Assembly: GCF_050948215.1 (NCBI RefSeq)
Contig: NC_135157.1
Span: 7,378,001 to 7,442,000 of the forward strand
DNA: 64,000 nucleotides
Direction of reading: 5' to 3'
Source of the DNA: Halictus rubicundus
Lineage: Eukaryota; Arthropoda; Insecta; Hymenoptera; Halictidae
Part shown: positions 12,336 through 22,060 of the stretch, one piece after another
Numbering within the stretch: the first letter of the stretch is position 1
Layout: each line of letters begins with the position of its first letter
Program-made: the position numbers and the translations under genes
Notes under the pieces: model-generated
Seen by the model: only the letters and a program-made list of their open reading frames with translations
What the model was told of the DNA's origin: nothing
Database searches by the model: none

Positions 12336-13689
12336 CAAAATGTACTTTCAATTATTTGCTGTCCTTTTCCATCCTAGCGAAAAGAGATCACTAAACGGTG
12401 TCTGCATACGATATGTGACACTTGAGTCCCGAAGTTTTGACACACATTTCGAGGCAATGCACTGTGACGTCTCCAATGCGAGACGTGGCGAGACTGTCCC
12501 AGAAAATCTCCGTCGGCAACAATAAAAAATTTGTTCTCTATGCGGTTCGGTGTTCCATATTCATGCGGAGCATTGTCCGCGGGGATCATTCCTTCATTTC
12601 TACCGTGCAATCGAGAGCTCATCGGTGAGATTGGACATCAATCGATATCTGTAACGCTCGATACGTCGCGTTCTCCGGCGAATCGGTCCCCAAACTAAGA
12701 AAATAAAATATTCGTCTAGCCGTTTCCACTTTTCTGGTGTATCTGCGTTCCGAGAGCCGTATTCCCCGGTCATGGCGGCTGACTAATAGCGACTACCGTT
12801 CAGGTATAAAAGCGAAACGGCGCAATTCTCCGCATGTTATCATTGACGCGTGTGAAATTTCAAAGCCCCCGAACTCGTTTTAATCACGCGGCTCGCTCTC
12901 GGGGATTATTTTCGCCATATTCAGAACACCGAGCGCACCTACAATCGGGAAATACAGATCGGAGATATACTGCCGATAGTTTCCCGGTGCCCTGGGTAGT
13001 CGCATATACACACATTCCTACGAACGAATTACACGCTCGGTAAAAATGCTTGCGCGATATTACTTCTTGCCGCACCTATTACGCCCGCTGTTGTTCGATT
13101 CGCGTCGAACGCTTCCGGAATATCACTTTTCGACCACCTCTCCGACGAGTTTATACTAAATAACGAGTTTATACTGTCTGTTCAATAGCTTACGTAAAAA
13201 TCTTAAAATCATGTTTTATTGTTCTATCTCTTTCTTATCGGCGATCGGTACTGGCAACGAGCTTATAGAGAGTGAACGCAGCCACGGTGGAACGAAACGC
13301 ACGTTTTATTGGACGACAAAAAGATATTTCATTTTTAAAAGCATCAGGTCCCTTAAAAAACTGTAAATTTTTCTAAAGAATTTTTTCATACAATGGAAAA
13401 CAATGGTGACAATTGGCACGCCCAGTTATTCTCATTATTCATTCCACTGTACGCGGTTCCCTAATTAAACTGGTCCACTTTTGTCTCATTAACAACATCG
13501 CTACCAGTGTTTATTTCGCCAACAGCGATCACGGTTACAACCTTTCACTAAACGTAATGTATCTTCTTATAAAATGTGAGAAAACTATTGTCACAGAAAC
13601 GTTAGATATTCTCCAAATATCGTGCTATGGTTTACAGTTTGAGGTAAAATCGTGCTTACCAGTAATTTAATTTTCCTTGTCGGTGAGGT
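12336..13689. other. mixed sequence, TATA-like word, no gene supported
   Basis: 12650-13150 is CpG-rich. TATAAAAG at 12805-12812 is a textbook TATA box, but words like this are expected by chance a few times in this window and no gene follows. Confidence 0.35.
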
Positions 13690-15440
13690 TAAATAATAAG
13701 CTCTTTCGATAGCTCGATCTTTCAGCATTTCTTATTGGGAAGAAATGGTAATTAAATTGTGGCCTGTCAGTCAGTTATGGTTTATGATCTTCGAGTAGTA
13801 ATGAAATCAGATTTTGAAGATTTTAGATGATTTTATTCTTGGGAATTACCGAATTTTCTCGTTTTATTTTTGGGTTCTGTCAATCTTCATTTGCTTTCGA
13901 ACTGATCAAAGTCATTTGAAAGCTCGACATCCTTGTCTTGTTATTTCTAGAGAATTTTAATGAAATCGTGGACTTTTAGTCGCCTTCTACGATCTTTGAG
14001 GAGTAAAATGTTAAGAGCTTCCAATAGGAAAAATCTTTTTTCACGCGAATAATTAAATTAAATGTTCGCAGCTTTAGTAGTCAGATAGGTAATTCTAATA
14101 TCGGCAATACGACGATATCGATTCTCGGAGGGTTAAAAATGTTGTACGTTTTAAATAGAACCTATTGAAAAGTTCCACAGCTCTCCCGACGGTTTCAATA
14201 CTTTTCGAAGCGAGTGCATAGATCGCGGAGCATTACGATCGTTTCCGGGCGTAATGGGGATCGTTCGGGACATGTTCGTGCCGCCGATTCGACTCGTTGA
14301 ACCGTGGCTGCCGAATTATAGCTGGCTGTACATATGTGCTCACGGGGTAAGGCAGCGGTGGCGCCGTCGCGCCGATTAATTCTGAAAAGCTCGAAAGCGC
14401 CCGCGGCGTCGCCGGAGTATTATGCGATCGGTAGACGCGGCCTGCCGCCCCCGCAGACTCCCGTTTCCGCGGGATACGCGTGCATGTATGCATCGGAATG
14501 TCGGATGCCGAACAATGTCGGGACCGATGTAATTGTCACCTGTGAATATCGGTCCTCGCAGTCTGACGGTTGCATTATGTAACACGCTCGAAGTTTGGGA
14601 ACGAGTCTGCTCGGCTCGTTATCGCCCCGCTACGAATTACGCTCCGATATTGCCTTCGTTAAAAATAGCTCGCGGTGCCTTCGCTCGACTGGCGCCCATC
14701 CGGTTTCTAATTAACAATTTCAGGGGACCCGGTGATTGGTGGAAAATTCGCGTTCGCGAGTATTAGATTAAATAATTACCTCTTGCGGCAAATCTATATT
14801 CGATTGTTTTCACTCGCTAATAGACTGTGATCGTTGAGGAGGAATAAAATAAGATTTTCGAGAGCTTCTAATGGATTTGTTGGACAGTTTTATTCCTGGT
14901 TAATTACAGCATTTTCTTCTCTTCTTTTTTGCCAATGTTATTCTTTATTCGTTCGAGCGTGCCTGAATTACGAAGCTCTGAATAACCAAACACACTTGAA
15001 AACTAATAATAAGCTTATCTGAAAGTTCGATGTACTTGCTCTTCTTATACGTAGGGAATTCTAACTAAGCGGTGAACTTTTAGTCGTTTATAATATTCGA
15101 GGAGGAATAATATTAGATTTACGACAGCTTCTAATGGATTTGGCAGACGGATTGATAACTTTTCAGTCATTGTATAATTGTATTTTACTTTTGGGGTAAC
15201 ATCGTTATTTATTCGTTCTTCAAACGGTTAAAATAAGCTCTTTCGAAAGTTTAACACCTTCGATATTCACTTCTTATTTATACGAGATTTGTATCATAAT
15301 TCAATTGTGGAATTTTTGTTATTTATAGCGCATGGAGAATTTTAAGATGGAGTAAAATGACATTTTTGAGGACTTCTAATGGATTTCATACATTTATTCT
15401 GACTTAACTACAGAGTTCTATTATCGTATTTTGGGTAAGG
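13690..15440. repeat. degenerate long-period tandem array (about 200-265-base unit), interrupted
   Basis: Units share an ordered series of words: AGCTCTTTCGAAAGTTC, a TTCTTATT..GAATT word, GACTTTTAGTCG, ATCTTCGAGGAGTAAAAT, GAGCTTCTAATGGATTT, TTTATTCTTGGTTAATTAC and a GTTATTCTTTATTCG word. The GAGCTTCTAATGGATTT anchor occurs at about 14862, 15127 and 15370, with a variant at 14015, and a looser match at 13811. That gives five units, two left of a non-repeat insert (about 14041-14826) and three to its right. The units are well diverged. No coding potential. Confidence 0.65.
14041..14826. other. unrelated CpG-rich insert inside the tandem array
   Basis: This 790-base stretch shares none of the array words and is CpG-rich, especially 14215-14560. 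It interrupts the array between its second and third units. No terminal repeats or gene were recognised. It may be ancestral sequence flanked by two arrays instead of an insertion. Confidence 0.4.
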
Positions 15441-15536
15441 ATGTTCCTTCTTTGTTTGAGTACATTTCAATAACTAACACAGGAAAGGAATTTCATTGAA
15501 TCTCAGTTTCTGCAGTTCGGGTATGGTAAATTATAC

Positions 15537-15806
15537 CTTGTTGAGGTAATAGTAGACATCAAAGCATTGCAATCGTGATTCCGTGGTAGTTTTATTGGCG
15601 GACGAGTCGGTTCCAGTCTGTTCTAGTAATTGGTGCTCGTCATTCTGATTATCAATGGAGCTAAAGCTAAACATGGTATTAGCTTTCGTGCAATAGGGAT
15701 GCCGATTATAAAGGCATCGACAAAGTGGAGTTATAGACTGGCAGTACTCTAATGCCTTCAGCACTATTACATTTACACAGAATTTTTGCGTCATGTGCTG
15801 GATTTC
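15537..15806 (-). CDS. candidate 90-codon exon, unidentified - strand gene
   Basis: Read on the minus strand, an acceptor (ATAAATTCTTAG) is followed by exactly 90 open codons and then AACAAG with a GTATAA donor, so the exon is phase 0 at both ends. The in-frame TAG that closes the frame upstream is the acceptor itself. The peptide starts EIQHMTQKFCVNVIVLKALE. It has a Cys-containing middle (CRCLYNRHPYC) and a polar acidic stretch (SSIDNQNDEHQLLEQTGTD), and ends LQCFDVYYYLNK. Composition looks like real protein rather than low-complexity translation. Its phase fits the next candidate exon at 8069-8138. Against it, open frames of about this length arise by chance in this window and I know no homologue. 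It sits next to a degenerate tandem array, so an origin from repeat sequence should also be considered. Confidence 0.35.
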
Positions 15807-17713
15807 CTAAGAATTTATAAGAACAGTATTTATACATATACTTTACCAATATTCAGTATTTAATGTTCGAAACTCGTTGATGAGAATTTTTGTGATGTTA
15901 ACATCCTGCAGATACTTGTCACAGTTTGACAAATAATCAAGTTGAAATTCATGGAACTCGCATATTTCTTGATAATGTAATTAACGTGTTACTAACTGGT
16001 TGTAGTTTTCGCGAATGAACAATGAAGCTAAACATCAATCAAGATTAATGATGATGATATGCTCGCGTTAACTGGAAACAATTCATCATACGAAATACAC
16101 CATTGATGTCAAAAATTTCACAGAAATGAGTTTCTTTGTTCTAGTGAAATATTGTCCACTATTTTCTAATATTCTGCGAGATAATGTAGGTCAGACGAAC
16201 TGCACGTTAGTCAAAGTGTAATTACTCCTAAATTACTAATACTCATTTGTTTTTGAAGGAAACTGAACCTAAATGCACGCTATGTAACTAAAATCTTACT
16301 GTGAAACGTATTCTACTTAACTGCTACCATTTAATCGAGATCAGTAGAAAATACGAAGTAAAAAAAAATATAAATGAAATAATGAACTCTTGTAGAAATA
16401 TTAAAAGTACAACCATTGCCTGGAATTGGATAATTTTTGACTTTATTAAGTTCAAATATATTTCGTGTTCAATGCTTAATTTTTTAAATTTTATTATTAT
16501 TTCATTATTTAATTATACATAAGAGATTGTTTAGCAAATTTATTTCTTTGGGAATGCATATGCTATTAAAAGAGTGACTAAAAATTTGTATATATAGATT
16601 CTTGGTATTTCCATAAAGTAATGTAAAATAGTCAGTTTTAGTGCTCCGTAAAGCTAGCGTTAATTATCGTGGATTCAAATCGTCGTGAAAGCTATAATTT
16701 TAAACGGGATTCGATACGAGTTGATCTGCCCATTGTCAAGTCTCAGTAGGTCGAGACCGGGCACGCATTCCTGCGTTACTGATTCCCGGACTGAAATAAA
16801 TGAGCGCTCATGAAATTTCAGAGTTACACGGAAATCGTATTTCGTCGGTATTACTTTCCGACGTGACGACGAAGCGGCCTGGTAAACAACAAGACGAATG
16901 AACGTTCAGAATCTTGACAAATGTAAGGAGCTACGAGGTTTCTGCAGCTTCGTATACGTTCGCCCGGAAAACGTTTGTCGAGCCCGACTGAAATATGACA
17001 CGGCACACAGTTCGACAATATTTAATTGCTCCTTCTAGGTGAATAACTCACCGCCCCGAATAATAACACCTGGAGGCACGGCGCCAAAGACAGAGCAACT
17101 TTATTATGAACCAAGTTACTCGGCCCAGCTCGCACTACATCCATCAGAATTTCAAAAGTAAATTAAAAAGTTTTTGCCCGGGTGCTTTCATTTGCTGGGG
17201 GACACATCGAGAACGGGAAGAATCGTGACAAGTATCATAACGTTTCGTGCAAGGTCATTCGACGGGGGTATGAACTCCTTGCTTGAAGTTGTTTGGATGT
17301 GTGTCAGGGTGTTTACGTTGCTGGCGAGAGACACAGACATTTTGGAGATATTTGAGGCTTTCTGTCGGGACTCGAGGACAGTTGTAAAACAACAGTTGTG
17401 TTTTGACAACGAAAATAAAGTAGCCGTATACTTTTTAGTGGGGCTGAGACACTCGGTTGGAAAGAAGTGCATTTAATTTAGAAATCCCTGATATAATCTC
17501 ATGACCTGCACGAAGCAATAAAATTATAGTGCTATGCTCAAGCTACACTACTTTAAATGCATCGCGCAATAATAAAAAAGTTTATGTGTTCAAGGTAACT
17601 TTTTTACTCACAAGATCAAGGTCCTAGTTTTATGAATGTTAGAGAAAGAAATGTCGAACATAAATAAAATGTTTCAGTGTGGAGATTTCTTTCGAAGAAA
17701 TCAATTTCAGTTT
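15807..17713. other. AT-rich sequence, nothing recognised
   Basis: AT-rich to about 16680, then mixed. No exon, repeat or RNA gene was recognised. Confidence 0.5.
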
Positions 17714-18086
17714 CAAGTAGAAACAGTCGACTATAGTCAGACGTATTTGCATCTCGAAACCCTCTCTCTCTGTAAGCATACATTTATCTCGAATATTAAT
17801 AAAAATGCATTAGTAAAAACGGACAAATACACTAAAAAGTGGCAGAAAATTCCAGATCGAGACGAGCAATATTTTCAGAAAAAAACCGTCCAGTAACAAA
17901 CTAATAATCTATAAGCTTCCATAAACAATGCAGAAACGCACTCCAACACTAAAATCCAGCCTCGTAAAAAGATTAGCAGACTGAAATCAATTATGTGCTA
18001 TCAGTAGAGAACTCCAAGTAGAAACAGTCGACAATAGTCAGACGTATTTGCATCTGGAAACCCTCTATCCCTGCAAGCATACATTT
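17714..18086. repeat. direct 72-base repeat, two copies 301 bases apart
   Basis: 17714-17785 and 18015-18086 both begin CAAGTAGAAACAGTCGAC, continue ATAGTCAGACGTATTTGCAT and end GCATACATTT, with about six mismatches in 72. The sequence between them is not repeated. They look like a recent local duplication or the two ends of a directly repeated element. Confidence 0.75.
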
Positions 18087-19156
18087 TCCACAAATATCGT
18101 GGCGTTTATTAAAAATAAAGGCAGTATCACATATACCTTTGTACAAGCGAGATTTCTACTGCATAATTTTCGAATTACCACGAACACCGGCGGCCAAATA
18201 ACGTTACAGTTCCGCGACGTAGATCGAATCACGGTGATTCGCAGCTTCGAAACTTACGGGCTGGTCTACAGGTAATTTTAAACACAGTTCAGCTCCGCGG
18301 TTCGTACGATTCCGCGAAATTCTATATTCGAGATACCGGCGGAACGGGTTCCCTCGCGAATATCAATGATTCCCGGGTAGAACTTCTTTCGGGACCAGTT
18401 TTCGGACGATTCGCGGCGCACGTTGCTCCATCGTCCAAGTTCGCGGTTGGCCCCGTCTTCCGTGGAAAGTCTCCGTCGTAATACAGGATTTGAGCGCGAT
18501 TATTCATAGCAGGGGACAGATAATCGATAATACGTCAGATCGACGGGCGGCGGTTGCCGCGAGGTCTCGCGACGGCGACGTTTAGTTTCGCGTCGAAACG
18601 CTGCGAAAATCGATAGTCGTCAACGGGCGGGCTAGACGCGTCTGTTTGTCGAAATTGTCCGCGATACTTTGTGATTCGTATTCTTTGATATCGAGAAAAA
18701 AATACTAAACACTGTTAATGATTGGACTGCAATAATCAGAATGCAAATATAAAAGTAGGTCCAAACAGAAGTAAAAACCATTTTATTTCACTAAATATCT
18801 TGCAAAGATGCACGTATGATTCCTAATGAAGTAAATTACGTTAAAATTTCTGAAATGCGAATAATAAATGTCAGAAGTATTTCATAAATAATGTAAAGAT
18901 CGGTGTAAAATATCGTATAACATTATTAGGATTGTGAACAAGGAACTAACGAGATTCCTTTTTCAGAAATAGCAATTCTGTATCGAAGTAACGACGTTCC
19001 ATTATCCTTATATCGTGTCGCGTAATCAATTAGTATAATCAACGTTGTACTGTAGTGTACATTTACCGAGTGAACACGAGGTTTGCAAGAGGAGATAACG
19101 GGAATTAGACGATAACGTACGCGACATTTACATGTATTCTAATTTGTAATACTTCT
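18087..19156. other. no gene seen; small CpG-rich patch
   Basis: 18280-18650 is CpG-rich; the rest is AT-rich. Nothing supported. Confidence 0.5.
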
Positions 19157-19318
19157 TTAACACTAAACCTACCGAGCCTTAAAAGTACCTGATAATATGT
19201 TGTACTAAATATATTTATTTAATCATTTCCCATGAAAGCATCTTTATAATTTCAATTACTGTAAAATAAAAAACATGGAACCGGTCAATTTGACCGGCGA
19301 TGGTAGGTTTAGTGTTAA
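19157..19318. mobile_element. TTAA-flanked miniature inverted-repeat element (copy A)
   Basis: Starts TTAACACTAAACCTACC and ends with the exact reverse complement GGTAGGTTTAGTGTTAA, total 162 bases. TTAA at both edges is the target duplication typical of piggyBac-like elements; the 13-base terminal repeat is CACTAAACCTACC. It has no coding capacity. Near the right end is the palindrome CCGGTCAATTTGACCGG at 19281-19297. A second copy at 50050-50239 shares the ends, this palindrome and an internal stretch containing GAAAGCATCTTTATAATTTC. The superfamily call is inferred from the TTAA alone. Confidence 0.8.
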
Positions 19319-20216
19319 TATTCGTGATTACACGACGAGTAATAATCTATTTTAAGACAGTGTCATCATCTCAAAACATTAAATTTGACTGACATATTAA
19401 AACCACGTATAAAATCTTTTACATGTATTTTTAATTATAAATGGATTGACAACTGTTTTACTTGTGAATCGATCAATGTACAGTTTTAGGAAGTGTTTGT
19501 CATTTATATGTTATAATTTGATACCAGTAAGGTTTGTTAATTATATTATAAATCCTAACAACATTAATACCCTGCGTTCTATTGCCGTCCAGTAAAATTA
19601 CGTCGGTCGTCGCGCGGCACGTAGGATCGTGATTGAAAAATACCCGCTGGATGGCAAACGTTAAATATGTATTTACAGATTCGCATGTGTCGCCGCTGTT
19701 TAACATCAAATACGATATCTCGCGTCGGGACGCGTTCGCTAGTTAAACAATAATCCGTTCGCCGATGGTATTGAAAGTTATCTCAGCACGCACCGTGGAA
19801 TTACGTTTATTTATTGCCCTTAAAAAATGATTGCACACCAAAAAAGTGTACGAAGACCGAAAGGATTAAACCGTTAACTAAATTATGCGAATCATTCGTA
19901 TATGTTGCATAGTGGTACACAATTTATTTAATACATTTGATTTTTAATGATATTTAATTTTTAATTAATGATTTAATTACAGTTACATTTTGATTTAATT
20001 TTATGAGACACTGTATCTGATGGATTTATAATAACAATGTATAGGTAGAATGCTTATTACAAGGAATTTTATAAATATAATTTTATAAATATAAAATCTA
20101 CTTATTAAAAGATGGAACAAATATCTATTTGATTTCAGTACCTTGTAAAATCAATGCAGAACATTTTTATTTTAAATCCATAGTTTGAATATTTCTATTC
20201 TGATTCAAATAGTTCG
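19319..20216. other. AT-rich flank of the mariner relic
   Basis: I looked for the missing N-terminal half and terminal repeats of the mariner copy here and found none. Confidence 0.5.
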
Positions 20217-20475
20217 CGAATAACGCGGAAACAATGGAAAGCCATTTTGAAACATGATAAGGCTAGAAATCGTATCACAGTTACGATGGAAGGACATTCT
20301 CACTGTGCTTATTCTCCAAACTCCGTTTCTTTGGATTACCACCTGTTTCGCTCAACGCAACACGTTCCGAATGGACGACACTTTCAAAATTTTGAAGAAG
20401 CCGGAAATTGGATCGATCGAGATTTCGCTTCCAAGGGTCCTACACATTTCTGCAATGGAAGCCACTTTTTGACCA
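20217..20475 (+). pseudogene. decayed mariner transposase, C-terminal part
   Basis: The translated frame keeps recognisable pieces of the mariner (Tc1/mariner superfamily) catalytic domain. RKQWKAILKHDKAR matches the segment around the second catalytic aspartate (usual pattern HDNARPH). AYSPNSVSLDYHLFRS matches the segment around the third (usual pattern YSPDLAPSDYHLFRS). NGRHFQNFEEAGNWIDRDF plus ASK matches the stretch after it. A working enzyme has 34 residues between these two aspartates (DD34D); here about 25 remain, so roughly 27 bases are missing. The frame continues to a stop at about 20525 but resembles the family only weakly after 20475. The N-terminal DNA-binding half, the first aspartate and the inverted terminal repeats were not found. 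This is an old dead copy on the + strand. The family assignment rests on motif memory, not on a search. Confidence 0.8.
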
Positions 20476-20525
20476 AGTACTATTTCTATAGTATTATTTG
20501 TATCGTCTATTTAACGCCCAGCTAA

Positions 20526-21895
20526 ATCAGTAATGAGAAACTTGAACGAATACGATAGTAAATTATTTTTTAATTCATGTACTGTATACGGTAGGTCTAA
20601 ATGAATTAAGTTGGATTGACGAGGGATGGACGAGGGTCAAAATGTAATATTGTGAATGAAACAATTCGAAATATTTTCTAGCATTGTAGACTGTGGATTT
20701 GTATGCAAACTAAAAATTGTGTCAGTCTATTGTAAGAGATAGAAAAAGCGTAAGGATGAATTTTTTCTTTTAATAATTTCAATAAGTCTAAAATGGATAC
20801 TCTGAAATTCTTTTAATGTCTTCACAATTTTGTGTTTCATCTACTCATTTTTCTTATAAATGCATACAATCCGCAGTTTAATTATAACTGTGTACCTGTT
20901 CTAATATTCAAACAGTCGTGTTTCCCTGTTCAGTTCGATTAATCGAGGTTTAGCTGTAACATCTTCAGATCTTTTACGCAACTATAACGAGCTAATAGAA
21001 GACGCGCACAGCCGAACGCTCGGTCTACAAAAAGTTGATACTCGTGGGCGTGGTACCGCGATCCGTCGGAGGGTAAAATCAATTCGCTGCTACAAATCCA
21101 TTACGGACTCAATCAAGAGCATTTCAGGGTTGATTCGGTTCGATTCAGACGCGAGACCCGCGGGGCGCAACAGTTCCTTCTTTTCCCGGGGCGTGCAGCG
21201 CTGTTCATAATAATTTATTTCCGTTCGCGGAAACCGGGGGTAAACAGGGATACCCTGTGATCGATCGGCGCCCGTCAATGTAATTGCTTACACGGTACCG
21301 GTTACGTAAAGCTTGTCGGGCGGAATCGGAATGCTCAGAAATAGACGTCGAAAATGTAAACGACCCGGGAATTCGATTTTCTTTTGGCGGTTGGCGAGCC
21401 CGGTACGATTTCACCTATTCGTCGGGAGATCGAACCAGCCTTCATGCACGTCTCGCACTGATCTCCACTTGCATTCCAAATGGATCATTCCACGCCGAAT
21501 CCATTACTTCTCACTATACACGAAATTTCTATAAGCAGTTCGAGTACGTTCCATACGCTCAAACTTTAAAAGGTTCTATTTTGTGTTGTAAATTGCAAAA
21601 AATCTAAAGTAATTCAAGGTAAAACACGGTGTTTTAATTTTTTTAACTATGTGCCTCCACTTGGAAAAATCTGAAAAAATTATATGTTAACAATCATAAC
21701 GAGATGCTAAAACGGTAAAAATATAAACTTACTTTCTAGTAACTTCTACAAGAAATCGGCATTTCAACACCTTTTTTTATTTTTTAAAATTCGGTTTCGA
21801 GGCTAAAAATTCTGAAAAAATCGTAGATTTGCATTTGAGTTGCTAAAATATGCCTGAATTTTTCAGAATTCTCAATTGAAGAGCATAAGAGAAAT
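20526..21895. other. mixed sequence, no gene seen
   Basis: Apart from the solo pogo-like end at 20923-20960, 21000-21480 is CpG-rich and the rest AT-rich. Nothing coding is supported. Confidence 0.45.
20923..20960. mobile_element. solo pogo-like element end
   Basis: CAGTTCGATTAATCGAGGTT then TAGCTGTAAC resembles the right end of the pogo-like family (GTTCGGATAATCGAGGTT followed by TACTGTA). No convincing left end was found, although a weak TACGGTAGG lies near 20588. Probably a truncated copy. Confidence 0.4.
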
Positions 21896-22060
21896 TACGG
21901 TATCGTTTATCCGAAACAATTAATACTAACTCTCGTATGTACGAACTACAGTTTGGCGTACTATTAGGTACATGAACGCATATTGCGTGTTGTCGACGAG
22001 TCTCTATTATCCGAACGGCCTTGTTCCCCGACACGTTCGGATAAACGAGGTTATACTGTA
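21896..22060. mobile_element. TA-flanked miniature element with pogo-like ends
   Basis: Left end TACGGTATCGTTTATCCGAA; right end TTCGGATAAACGAGGTTATA then CTGTA. The reverse complement of the right end matches the left apart from a four-base gap, and both edges carry TA, the target site of Tc1/mariner/pogo elements. An extra internal TTATCCGAAC / GTTCGGATAA pair lies at about 22007-22033. About 165 bases, non-coding. It is related by its ends, but not by its interior, to the palindromic family at 9728, 12130 and 34410. Confidence 0.6.
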
